From positions 39,886,075 to 39,950,074 of the forward strand of contig CM059564.1 in the NCBI GenBank assembly GCA_030386875.1: DNA of 64,000 bases, read 5' to 3'. Source of the DNA: Morinoia aosen (lineage: Eukaryota > Arthropoda > Malacostraca > Amphipoda > Talitridae). The position numbers and the translations under genes are program-made. Below are positions 50,081-60,661 of the stretch, piece after piece. The notes beneath the pieces are model-generated. The model ran no database searches and had not been told where the DNA came from. It saw nothing but the letters and a program-made list of their open reading frames with translations. The stretch's first letter is position 1. Each line of letters opens with the position of its first letter.

Positions 50081-50344
50081 CGATTCGAAAGTCGCGTGTA
50101 ATGTCAATGTCATCCTAAACAGTTAATTTATAATGAACAAACCTTGCTGCACGGTAGGGAATGTAAAGTATTCAAGATGGAACTTATCCTACTTCTCATA
50201 ATTGCGTGTTTCATGAAATGGAGTAGCAATTAGTTATTACATATAAATGAGTCAGCTCGCGAAAAAAGAGGGTATGGAACAAGCCCATACGCAAAAAGAG
50301 GAAGATAGCAATGACGTACAGAAAATCCCACCACGCACATCTTT

Positions 50345-50597
50345 CCCGGTGTAACTTGATGGTGGCAGATTCTTCTTCCACCAACTGCTGTCTTGTTTCT
50401 CAGCCCCTACTACTTACATCTTCTTCAAGTTTTATCTTGTTTTACTAACTTTTTCCTCGGCGTACTGTTTCTATGCGCCTTGTACATCAGTGCGTTTCGC
50501 CAAGTTCCTGCTTAATGGGTCCTCCTTCCTTCTTCTCTTTGGGTCGCTTCTGTTATACGCTTTTGTTTTGTTAGGGAAGTATAAACTAACATCAAAT
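50345..50597 (+). mobile_element. Dispersed repeat family A, 5'-truncated
   Basis: It matches from CACCAACTGCTGTCTTGTTT through TTCAAGTTTTATCTTGTTTT, TACTGTTTCTATGCGC, a diverged CTTAATGGGTCCTCC block and GTTAGGGAAGTATAAACTAA. The region before 50365 is weakly matched. Confidence 0.7.
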
Positions 50598-51399
50598 TTG
50601 CTATGATCTTCCACATCCACCAACCAAAAAGTCGATCTCGAAAACAGACGACTTGCAACAGCAAGTGAAGTTCTCGATCAATCCCTGCCCCTATTTTTAA
50701 AAACCACCGCTTCTGCGAACTTAAGCTGAGCAAAGCAACAACTTTGGATGTGCTAACACATGTCTTAGTAACTTTTGTCGCTGGTGTGCATTTCGCTTTA
50801 TAGCTGCCTTGTTTTTCTTAATCTAAGACGGCTTAACTTTGTGATCTTGAACCAGATTTTCAAAACATTTCATGAAGCCGTATAGCGTGCAGCTATACAG
50901 CGTCCGTTATTTAGAATCGACTCACGATTTACGTTGCCGACGACGTAAAATGCTTGCAAAACTCGGCCTTACAGGGAGATGATCGTGTGCGTTGTAGGCT
51001 GTGTGCCCGCAGTGTTACGGCTTCTCAAGGAGCCGCAGTCGTGAAGATTGAACATATCAAAACATGGTCGTAGGATAGATGTGATAGGCCGAGTTCTAGG
51101 AAATCTCGCGTTTAGGATAAAAAATAAAACCAACGTAGCTAAGAATATCATGATAAAACCAAACGATTCAGATTATAAAAATCCATCTTCGATGCTCTGA
51201 AAAACATTTCAAAGTGTCACAATTTTTTAAAACTAACTAAGTCTTCTGAATAAACCGGAAATAAAGCATTGACATCAAAAAGACAATAATAAATAACATA
51301 GAAAATTTAAACAAACCAGCTATAAAAAAACAGCATTGAACCTCCTAAAAAAAGCTATGAAAATCCAGCTATAAGCACAGCTAAAAGAAACAGTTGAAT

Positions 51400-51625
51400 A
51401 AAGTTGGACTGTTATTTGCAGATTATTTTTCAGCTTCCTCATGGCATTTTTCTGCCGATCTTCCAAACGGATTAATGGCAATTTTTCTTCCTCATTCACA
51501 GCTACGAATTTTGAAGTGTCTCTTAAAATGGACTCGACTTTCAACACATAGTGTGTTCGATCTAAAATAGCGACACTTTTCCTTTGTTTTAATTGGTGAC
51601 ACATACAGACATCAGTCAATGTCAT
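51400..51625 (-). pseudogene. Fragment of a Penelope-like reverse transcriptase
   Basis: The frame includes SVAILDRTHYVLKVESILRD followed by TSKFVAVNEEE and LEDRQKNAMRKLKN. This resembles the N-terminal part of Penelope-type reverse transcriptases, where a V-V-hydrophobic-D/N-R-x-D/H-Y segment is followed by a helix, a SKF turn and a helix ending in KLK. The similarity stops at LKNNLQI, and the remaining codons down to 51320 look unrelated. No GIY-YIG endonuclease region was found. The call is from pattern memory only. Confidence 0.45.
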
Positions 51626-53937
51626 AAATATGTTAAATTCACATGTGAACTAAAAAAGAAATAACGAATTGACATTTTTAGATGCAAAAGTTGCAAAATT
51701 AAAAAAAAATCATGACTACAGTGTTTCGAAAAGCAACTTTCACGGGATTGGGTATGAACTTCTTTGGCAATTTTTTTTTTAAATATAAAACCGCGAGGAT
51801 AGTAACCTTAATTCACAGAACTTTTAAAATTTAATAGTCCTTCAAATTGTTTCATTTATAAATTAAATATATACTATATTATTTCTGTTCAAATAATTAC
51901 TCGAATACTATTTGTACTATTGAATTACGGAAATTTTTGGGAAGAAAGTCCACTGCAAAGCAAAGAATAATCCTCATCGCACCCAGGTTAAGCTTGTACT
52001 CATATTTTAGAATACCTTTTATAGGAACCCGTAAAAAGAAAATGAAAATTGACGTATTGTCAACAGTTCGGAGGACTTTTCCTCAAATGAGTCCTTTTTT
52101 TTAAACGATAGAATGATTGGGATAATGATAAGAAAATTGGCTCATACTTCAGACGAATCGAGACTCAGGATGTGATGTTGCGCACATCAGTTGTTGTGTA
52201 TCAATATATACCTGTGACCGCTGCGAGCGGTCTTACATTGGTAGCACAGGGCTCCTATTATTTGTGAAGTGCGGAAAACACATGGCAATAACCTGGCCAA
52301 GGCATCCAACTAGGCTATAGAGGAAAATTTTGAAAAAAGACCATATTTTTTAGAAGCACTGATTTTAAAATTTTAGATTTAGCCCCACATTCATCTGATC
52401 TATGCATTTTGGAGTCGATACACATTTTTAAAAGTCCTTCAATAAATGAATGTGACTCGGCGGTGAAACTTTCAACCATTTATTAAAATTTTCTATGTTC
52501 TTATTATTGTTTTTTAATATCAATGCTTTATTTTCAGATTATTCAGAAGTTTGTGTTTGATTTCAACACTTATTAAGAACCATTTGGATTATTGTTTTGC
52601 AGAGTACTGAAATTAGATTTTTTAATGATTCGAAACGTTTTTTTTATCACAATATTCTCATCTACGTTGGTTTTCCTTCTTAATCTGACGCGTGCCAAAT
52701 TTTTGTCTCCTAGAGTATTTTTCTGCCTCCAAGATGTTTATTTTTCGTTCGCTGCTTTGAGAATATGGGGGTTAACTTCAGTGTTGATATACGCTGTGAA
52801 ATAGTTGTAGATGTATGTTTGTGTCTGAGTTACTTTTATTCAAGGCTTGCCGTTTGAGTCCGTAAGTTGGAATAATTATGTAGGAACGGGGGGCAAAATG
52901 AAATACTTTTGTTACGTTCATTTATTTTCTAAAGCCTATGACAAAAAACATCTTTGGCAACAAATAACTATTCATTTATAGAATTCTGATTAGTCAACTA
53001 CATACAGCCTTAAACGAAAATAATATATGGGTTATTTATGGTACATTGACTGGCATACAAGGACATATACTTTGGTCACTTTCATATATTGAGTACAATT
53101 AGCTTAGATGTTAAAAAATTAGGTTCGAGTGAACTTTGTTGCACAAGTTTGTGGGGAACGAAGAAATGCCATTTACACGACCAGTTTTACATACAATAAT
53201 GCAACACCAAACCTTGTTCAGGCCACCGTTTTAAAACTTTTAACGACCAATTTGTTCTCTTTTTCAAGCATGGCAACGTACGTCAACAAAATAAGCATAA
53301 ATGATTTATTCCACGCAGACTTTACAATGAGGTGCATCGCGAGGGAAGCTATGCAGTAACTGAGGTAGAAGGGCATCACAGTTGCTGGACCGGCTTTGGA
53401 ACATTACCACACGCCAACTATAAATTATATTGATCCGTATTGGGGAATGATTTCTTCATTATTGCTGCTGTACATCTTCAAATTGAATTGAAGTCATGAG
53501 AGAGGATTGGCATTAATCCGAGTTGTTTGAATCTTAACTATAACTTCATACTGGTGTACACTCCAGCAGTGCGGTCGTGACGATCGCAGTTTTTATCGTG
53601 ACGGAGGAATTTTAGTTGTTATCGTGAGGTAACAGGACTTTCTTCAGTTATTAAGAAGCGATATGAAGCGTATATGAAGGGGATCTTTAACCGCAGTTTA
53701 CAAGGTGCTGTGACGTTTTCCTGAATTCGTCATTAAAACTTACTAGGTAGAAAGCACACGATATCCCTCAACTGACTACTCGATTTCTTAAGGATTTTTT
53801 CACATGTACTTTCTGAAAAAATGTAGGAACCAGAGAAAATATTAATCTACGTCGTTGCTGATCAACAACTTCAGAAACAAAAGTTGAATGGATTTGCGCT
53901 GCTCGAGCGTCCAACCCAGTCAACGCGAGTGAAGGGT

Positions 53938-54022
53938 AATTGACAGCGTTGAAATAGTTACTCATTGATTGACAGCATGAAATAGTTACGCATTGACTGA
54001 CAGCGTTAAAATAGTTGCGAGT
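53938..54022. repeat. Three tandem copies of an about 27-30 bp unit
   Basis: ATTGACAGCGTTGAAATAGT, ATTGACAGCATGAAATAGTT and ACTGACAGCGTTAAAATAGT follow one another. Confidence 0.85.
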
Positions 54023-54039
54023 GCCCAGCGCAATGCAAT

Positions 54040-54250
54040 ATGTTTATCAATCCCGGGATAATTTTAACTCGAAACGTCTATATAAAAATAAATTTAACGA
54101 AATATGCCAATCCTAGAATAATTTAAAGCATCGGGCCAATACCAATATAAATCAAGCGCAACACACCAATCCCAGAATAAAATTGACGACATACTCAAAT
54201 CCATTAATTAATTTAACGCTACTCGCCAATCCCGGGATGACTGCATCGCA
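54040..54250. repeat. 60-bp tandem repeat, about four copies
   Basis: CAATCCCGGGATAATTT or close variants occur at 54048, 54108, 54167 and 54227, a 59-60 bp period. AT-rich connecting sequence has diverged more than the CAATCC core. Confidence 0.8.
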
Positions 54251-56024
54251 ACAATTTACACACACGCATACATAGGAATAAGTCAGTTTTTCCAAACTGG
54301 TTCGGTTTTAGATCCACGAATAAAAAATGATACAAAATAAATGCAGATAGTTGAATTGGATTTTGCATTTGGAACAATGATAAATGTTAAAAATATTTTA
54401 TTGACAATTTAACCTGGTTTTGCCACGTGTGATCAACACCTTTACTCCTTCACACTTAATGCTCAGTTTAGCTTAACTTGAAAGAGCCTCAAGCAGCTGA
54501 GTACAATGGATGAAGAGGCCACGTTATGCCGGCTGTAGCATACGAGTGTAGCTGCTGCACTACACTATCATTTAACGAGAGCTCGTTTGACATTATTGGA
54601 TATTGAATCTTGAATCATTATTGAATCTCATGCAATATTAGATAATTCACAACTCATGACGCAGAACTTAAATTAAATAAAATGCTTGATAAACTCTTCA
54701 TAACATTTGTAGTATTCTGCTCACATTCTACAGGTCTGCATAATTTTGAAATTCTGTATTTGAAATTAATCAAATCTACTGCGTAAGAAATATTTGTACG
54801 CAATTCGTGCTCTTGGTCAGTTGAAAATTTAGTTTAACATAGGGCTTGTAAATTTACAATGCAGGTGAGATCACTTCACTTTCCATGAGTCTCAGTTTTA
54901 TGAATACATGAACAAAATTGGTTAGCTGCGCCTACTGGGATAAGCGGGTACAAATCTGAGGTGCTCCTCACTCTGACACTTTACAGGACGAGGAAAAAGT
55001 CCATGGACTCTTTTTTTTAATTTTAAATGATAGTTATTGAAATTTTTCTTAATAAAAAATGCCACTCAGTTAATTTTTAATGTCTTGCTTTCACGTATCT
55101 GATAGAATTTGTGGTTAAACTTTCTTTGGTATTCTGAAAGTGAATAAAAACCAAGCCGATATTGATTTGCTAGAGAAACTGCGTTATTCTTCTAAAAGTT
55201 TCCGAGTAAAACTCCAAAGCAAAAGGAAGGTACGTTGAAAAATTAACTTCTATTTGGTTTCAGGGTATTTAGTAAATTAATGTGAAAACTACTTTTTTTC
55301 ATTACACTATCCTACTGTCGATATATCACCCATCAACTTAGTCCGGGAACTCTTTCCCCACCCTGTAGAACGGCACAAGTATTATAACTATCAAAGCTTC
55401 TCAGCAAGCATTCACATAGTCAGCTCTATAAATCTCTATTATACTTAAATAACAATTTGGTTGACTTATTTCAAATTAATTAATCCCTATTTTCAAAATT
55501 CCACTCCTATACGCCTACTTGCTTTTTAGTACGCGTATGACTTTCTTCGACCGCTTCTCTAACTGGACTACAGCGCACAGCGGCCAGGAAGAATAGAAAA
55601 TAAGCTCACTGCGACGGAATACATTTCATTCAGCGAAGGCGTGTCTTACACTTCTGTATTACTGAAGCTACTCATGAAGCTAAACGGTTGAATTATACAC
55701 CAGGTTTCTTACACTAATTACGGGGTACATATTCCTAGAATAAGACAGTAAATAGAATAAAATTTATGGTATTTTGTAACTGAAGAATTACTAATAAATA
55801 GAAAGAGCATGTCTCAGAACTATTGATTGCAAATTACGACAAACAAATGAGGTTACGAACTACCAATCAAGTGATCCTATTTCCGTTCACAATCATGCAT
55901 ATTGAAGGATATATATAACAGCATGCCTAACTGCTAAGTTTAATTAGTAGCATCTCGCGGTGACTACTAAGAATTTCATGAAATTACGAATTCGAAAATT
56001 GAAGACCAATTAGCCTGAAGCACT

Positions 56025-56256
56025 TTAAGATTCTGGTTGCAACGTGAGCCGCCGGTGTACACGGAGGGGATTTTTATAATGCTGCTGATCGACCAGTAGT
56101 CACAAACCGAACTTTCATAAAAACTCAATCAAAGCTAAATAAAGGCACGGTCCAGTTAATGTTTGCTATTATGAAATTATAAGATTTCATAATAATTATT
56201 TTATTTCTTACTACTGTTGACCTCAAATTTGAGTTGAATATTGAACTTCAGTTCAC
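56025..56256 (+). mobile_element. Dispersed repeat family B, copy 3
   Basis: It starts TTAAGATTCTGGTTGCAACG, continues AGCCGCCGGTGTACACGGAG, GGTCCAGTTAATGTTTGCTA and GAGTTGAATATTGAACTTCA. About 30 bp with an imperfect ATGAAATTATAAGATTTCAT dyad is inserted after TTTGCTATT relative to the other copies. Confidence 0.65.
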
Positions 56257-56662
56257 CCATCACTAAGTTACATGAGTTTAATGACTTTAATGTCTCCAGA
56301 AATGAGCAGTAGGTTGAGCAAGGCACAGGGAGGACATCAGGTTCAAGAAGTGAGCTCGCTTCAAGTTTCAATGTTCATAACCAATTTAGATCTACGTTTG
56401 AGGAGGTGTGCTTATTTGCGCACCCTAAACGTAGTTACTAATTTTGATTTATGAATCGACGAAAATTATTATAGCATGTTTTCCATTATTTATGAGTTAA
56501 CTAGAATCGACAGCGAGTGCATGGGAGTTCAAGCCCGCCGATTCTATAGTTCAGTTTCCAGTCAAAGAGGATGCTAACAGTTTTCATGTTGCATATTTTA
56601 TATTTTTTTTTATTTTTCTTGAAGAAATATTTCAGGAGCGAACAATGTCGGTAGATATTCTT

Positions 56663-56668
56663 TTTATT
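56663..56668 (-). promoter_or_regulatory. Possible polyadenylation signal of the rau-like gene
   Basis: AATAAA on the minus strand lies about 400 bases past the stop codon at 57070. No closer canonical signal was noticed. A hexamer alone is weak evidence in AT-rich DNA. Confidence 0.25.
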
Positions 56669-57069
56669 AAATTTTCCAGAGCATTTTTGAGGTCATACAA
56701 ACAGTGGGAGACTAGGCGTTCGCGAATAAGTAGGTACCTGTAAATTGGAGCTTGTATTGATGGTAAGCTCTTTAAAAAATTGTTATTTTAGAGAATTCAT
56801 TACCGCATGAAGCGAGAAACTAAATATATACGGTATTTGCTTGACGACCGTCAATCTTTCGTAATTGGTTCATATGCTTCAAAAATGAGCATATTTCTGA
56901 GAAAAATCGGGAATAAAATGTTGCGTTTCGCGTACTTTCTGTTCATTATTTTACCTGACAACAAGAGACACAAGGTCCCAAAACGACAGTTTGCAAAGTG
57001 TCGCAAAGGATAACATTAAATACATACGTTATGCATCGCAACAATAATTAAAACTACTTAGAAACAATT

Positions 57070-59049
57070 TCATATATAAATAAGGTCGTGCGTTGTGAGA
57101 TGCTTCAGAGAATCTATTGCCTGTTGTAGCTCTTTCTGAGCCTGTAGAGCGTGAGGGGAGGTATAGAGAGCAGGCGAACTGCCGCACGGACCTCGCGAAG
57201 TAGCAGCTGTGGTGCTCGACTGAGAAGGTGCTTGTGTCGAGACAAAATTTTCTCTTCTGCTAAAATAACTTTGCACAGCATCTTTTGGATTTTTTTCTTC
57301 AGATGATTTGCTCTGAAGTGAAATTTCAACTTTGCTCGAAGGGTCTGAATGACATTCGGGGACGTCGTTTTCTTTGCGCTGAGTTGAGGGGAAACTACTT
57401 CTGCGTAATGTCGTGTTCGTGTTGATGTTCGGAAGAAAATAGAAATTTCGGGCTTCCTTTGGAGTCATCGGTGGTGGAGAGGTAGCAGGCAGGGGTGGAG
57501 GCGGTGGTGAAGGGGACGGTGACTTTATAGATGAAATAATAATTCGTGAATTATTTTCTGACCTATTTGACGGTTCAGCTACTTTACCATTTGAATGTTC
57601 TCGTTGTGTATCTAGTTCAGCAGATTGGTGTTCCTTGACTATGAGTGGTGCGGCGCAATTCGACTTCCAAAGCTCTTTGGCTTCTTCGGCTATACGAACG
57701 GGACTTATTTCTAGTGGCGTTCTTTTAACATTCGCATGTAGGCGCGGGGGAACAGCGGGAGGTACCGGCAATTTAAGTTTCTGCGAAGAAATCAATTTCA
57801 AAGTTTTCGGAGTTATAGTATCGAGCTCAATATTTGAAATGGATGGATTCTGAGTTTTTGCTTGTGGTTCATCGATATTTACTTCGCTTACGACAAAATG
57901 CCCTTCACTCGAAGTGGGAGTTGGAGTTGACGACGTTGACTTGTGCCGTTCTGAATATTTGTTATTTGAAGATGCAGTGGGGGAAGGAGTCGTTAAATCT
58001 GAAACCAACGAGGCGTACGAAACTTGCGAAACAGGAGAAGACGCCGGAGATGTGTTGTACTGAGAAGAAGCTGAAGGAGATTGCAATTGTTTGTAAATGA
58101 CTTCTCTGATAATCGGAGTGGACTTTGATGACGTCAGGTGGGTGGGTCTGCTGGTGACAGGTGGCGGTCGTGGTGTTCGAGTGAGGTGTGAGGGCGAAGA
58201 AGTTTTTAGTTCCTCCGTCGGCTGTTGTTTTTTGTCTTTTATTTCAAATGTTTGACGGTTTTCATCTGAATCTTCGCAAGTAAAAGACAAAGCTTTGCTT
58301 CTACAACCCCCACCCGTGTCGACACTCAAATTTAAACTGGAATTTTGACTTCCGGAGTCTTTAGACTCTGAATCTTTTATTGCTACTTGTGTTGATGCAA
58401 TTTGTGTAGATGTGATTTGTGTTGATGTGAGTTGTGCTGCTTTTTGTGAGTTGGAGTTTCTGAAAAACTTTCTGGGAGGCGGTGGAGGTACTTCTTTCTG
58501 ATCATGTATTTCACAGCTAGACAGATTAGCCACATTCAATTCTCCAGATGATAAACATTTAGTTTCTCGATTCTCTCTTTCTAGTTTCTTGGCATCGATG
58601 TCCTCTTTCTTGTTCAGCATAGATTTGCTGAACCCAGATTTTGGTTCGTACTTTTCATTCGCCCTCACCAGAGTGGGTGTCGAAGAAGGGGAGTGGGGGA
58701 GGCCCCGCAGGGGAGGCGTTTGGGGTTGGGGGGAGGAAGCCACGGAAGAAAACCCAGAATCGCAAGAGACTCTCGATGAGTTTTGAGGAGTAAAGTAATT
58801 ATTTCCTGTCGAGCCTGGGTTTGAGCAAGAGGAGGAAGTCGAGGAGGTTGAAGATATAGATGACCTATTAGATGGCAAGCACGGCGTTACCATCAAATTA
58901 GGTTTTTGGACTAGCTTCGGTGAAGGAATTAAGCCGGGGTTTTTGTATATAGATGATGTTAAGCGGATGGCAGGCATTGGTAGTTGATCGTCCAATTCAG
59001 ATTCAGTGTCTGTGCTTGACGTTTCCACTGACGTCACTCTCCAGAATTG
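57070..59049 (-). CDS. rau: Rau-like protein, long last exon: disordered Ser/Pro-rich tail and C-terminal PDZ ligand
   Basis: This exon encodes 659 residues from QFWRVTSVETSSTDTESEL to the stop at 57070-57072. It starts after a TTTTTCCCTTCCAG acceptor in phase 0; the codons read upstream of 59049 are intron. The segment is rich in Ser, Thr, Pro and Asn, with no globular domain visible, and is probably disordered. Motifs seen: a DSGFSS phosphodegron-like site (58744-58761), VPPPPPRKFF, PVPPAVPPRLH and a poly-Pro run before PMTPKEARNF, all plausible SH3 or WW ligands, and a short repeat of TSTQI. A helical stretch (LQAQKELQQAIDSLKHL) precedes the end. The final residues LIYI fit a class II PDZ ligand (hydrophobic-x-hydrophobic-COOH), as reported for Drosophila Rau. 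With the two upstream exons, 856 residues are visible; one or more 5' exons are missing or uncertain. Confidence 0.75.
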   Translation of the reverse strand, partial: QFWRVTSVETSSTDTESELDDQLPMPAIRLTSSIYKNPGLIPSPKLVQKPNLMVTPCLPSNRSSISSTSSTSSSCSNPGSTGNNYFTPQNSSRVSCDSGFSSVASSPQPQTPPLRGLPHSPSSTPTLVRANEKYEPKSGFSKSMLNKKEDIDAKKLERENRETKCLSSGELNVANLSSCEIHDQKEVPPPPPRKFFRNSNSQKAAQLTSTQITSTQIASTQVAIKDSESKDSGSQNSSLNLSVDTGGGCRSKALSFTCEDSDENRQTFEIKDKKQQPTEELKTSSPSHLTRTPRPPPVTSRPTHLTSSKSTPIIREVIYKQLQSPSASSQYNTSPASSPVSQVSYASLVSDLTTPSPTASSNNKYSERHKSTSSTPTPTSSEGHFVVSEVNIDEPQAKTQNPSISNIELDTITPKTLKLISSQKLKLPVPPAVPPRLHANVKRTPLEISPVRIAEEAKELWKSNCAAPLIVKEHQSAELDTQREHSNGKVAEPSNRSENNSRIIISSIKSPSPSPPPPPLPATSPPPMTPKEARNFYFLPNINTNTTLRRSSFPSTQRKENDVPECHSDPSSKVEISLQSKSSEEKNPKDAVQSYFSRRENFVSTQAPSQSSTTAATSRGPCGSSPALYTSPHALQAQKELQQAIDSLKHLTTHDLIYI
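57073..57084 (-). other. C-terminal class II PDZ ligand (LIYI)
   Basis: The last four codons before the stop give Leu-Ile-Tyr-Ile. Ile at 0 and Ile at -2 meet the hydrophobic-x-hydrophobic class II PDZ rule. Drosophila Rau is described with the same class of C-terminal motif, which is one of the two reasons for the gene call. Confidence 0.6.
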
Positions 59050-59284
59050 CTGGAAGGGAAAAATTTGCAAAGTGTAAGCTGTTCTATTCACAATGAAATA
59101 ATAATATGGTTAATATTCAGAACATTTAGATGGTATTTCATCGAAGTATAAGTTTACATCAAATGCAACAAATGGACTAAAAATTAATGGCAAGACCACT
59201 TGATTTTTCCTAAACTTAGCCCGCGAACGTCAAGAAACTTCCTTTCACAGTTAACCAACCCATTTTTACCATTGTAGCACTCAC

Positions 59285-59542
59285 CCGCTTCTCTATGAGG
59301 CCTTGCGTCAAGCTCCTGCGCAAAACAAAGGAATACTTGTCCCTCCTTTCTTTCGGCCACGACGCCTGGATCTGAAGGGGGCTTTCTTCAGAGCCGAGCG
59401 GTCGGTCGTGATACGGCTCCGCGCAGCTCTCATGCAGCGTGAAGAGGCGACAGTCGTCTGCTCTGTTGTTGCAGTTGAGCAGCAAGCGGACAACCTCTGT
59501 CGCTGAGCTCGTGTACGACACCAGCAGAGATTTGTACTGCGA
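59285..59542 (-). CDS. rau: Rau-like protein, exon encoding the body of the second RA domain
   Basis: This exon encodes 86 residues beginning SQYKSLLVSYTSSATEVVRL and ending SLTQGLIEKR. It carries the second strand (YKSLLVS), the first helix (ATEVVRLLLNCNN), the CRLFTLHES strand, the acidic-to-basic loop and the closing YSFVLRRS strand of an RA domain. Joined after LTPG of the preceding exon it completes the fold. The acceptor is TTTCCTTTAG; a second AG six bases later (TCGCAG) could remove Ser-Gln without changing the frame. The donor is GCGG|GTGAGT. Both boundaries are in phase 0, matching both neighbouring exons, which strongly supports a real three-exon chain. The base composition is GC-richer than its surroundings. 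An RA fold is recognisable by pattern; which GTPase it binds cannot be read from the sequence. Confidence 0.72.
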
Positions 59543-60100
59543 CTAAAGGAAACAAAAAAGACGAACAGTTTATTTCCGATAAAGTTGATGCATGAAATGT
59601 ATACGGTTGCTTTGAAAAAAATCTTACAGTAAGATCCTTAGTTGATATACACACATGGATATCGTAATACCCATGTCCATTTTCGAAACAAATGATTGAG
59701 GGAGAAGCATGGAAATCTCATTCTTTTTTGTGTTAATCTTAGATTGATAATGCATGCGAATATAAATACTATAAAAAATACAAGTTACGTATTGATATAA
59801 ACGCTCTTGTTAGTTAGCATGTACATTTACGTGCTAGCTTAAGAACTTGCAATAAAAGGGCTGGGAAGCGTGCGAGCAAAATGAAAGTTTACACATTGTT
59901 TAGTACGCCTTTAGTGCGGTTCTTGTTGCCAGTATTTAATAGATTACAAGTTTGAGTAGAGCAGTGTTTATGGACCATCTACAGTGTTTGATTAGGTTAG
60001 GTGTTGGTATTTTTTTCCATAAATTTGACAAAAATTATTTCCAACTCCACAAAAATGACCACAATAATAATCTGAAAAATTTAAAGCAAAAAAATTTCCG

Positions 60101-60661
60101 CCTAACTCCGCACTCACCCCCGGCGTGAGGACGCTGTATACAGCGCACCCTCAGCACCCCGCTCCCACCCAACTCCACAGTCACCCCCGGCATGAGGACG
60201 CTGTCGCGCACCCTCAGCACCCCGCTACCACCCAACTCCACACTCACCCCTGGCGTGAGGACGCTGTCGCGCACCCTCAGCACCCCGCTACCACTCAACT
60301 CCACACTCACCCCCGGCATAAGGACGCTGTCGCGCACCCTCAGCACCCCGCTACCACCCAACTCCACACTCACCCCCGGCGTGAGGACGCTGTCGCGCAC
60401 CCTCAGCACCCCGCTACAACCCAACTCCACACTCACACCCGGCGTGAAAACGCTGTCATGCACCCTCAGCACCCCGCTACCACCCAACTCCACACTCACC
60501 CCCGGCGTAAGGATGCTGTCGCGCACCCTCAGCACCCCGCTACCACCCAACTCCACACTCACCCCCGGCGTAAGAACGCTGTCGCGCACCCTCAGCACCC
60601 CGCTACCACCCAACTCCACACTCACCCCCGGCGTGAGGACGCTGTCGCGCACCCTCAGCAC
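60101..60661 (-). repeat. 63-bp tandem array amplifying a 5' splice site, nine copies
   Basis: On the minus strand each unit carries 36 bp of coding sequence (VLRVRDSVLTPG or a near variant) followed by 27 bp that begins GTGAGTGTGGAG. The unit is exactly 63 bp, 21 codons, and is open throughout. Donor GT dinucleotides recur at 60625, 60562, 60499, 60436, 60373, 60310, 60247 and 60184, and in the ninth copy at 60117. Copy 8 has GTGACT instead of GTGAGT. Copy 9 contains a 4-bp insertion (TGTATACAGC replacing GACAGC), which shifts frame and makes its spacing 67 bp. Single substitutions distinguish the copies (for example VLMPG in copies 6 and 8, HDSVFTPG in copy 4), so the array is not a simple assembly stutter. 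Confidence 0.93.

Larger units (their letters stand above)
51626..56024. other. AT-rich intergenic stretch downstream of the rau-like gene
   Basis: It holds the small tandem repeats at 53.9-54.25 kb listed separately and otherwise only short frames. No exon is supported. Confidence 0.45.

Noticed and set aside
49543-50113. Three overlapping minus-strand proteins of 165-175 residues rich in Cys and His
   Set aside because: They are the same 29-bp repeat read in three frames, with no start context or unique sequence.
59049-59091. Translation start of the long last exon at 59091
   Set aside because: A strong acceptor (TTTTTCCCTTCCAG) lies at 59050, and the preceding codons are a pyrimidine-rich intron end.
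60035-60625. The whole array as one constitutive coding exon of rau
   Set aside because: The open frame runs on past the ninth copy into sequence with no protein character, and the first donor already completes RA2 in phase with the next exon. Partial use of later donors remains possible.
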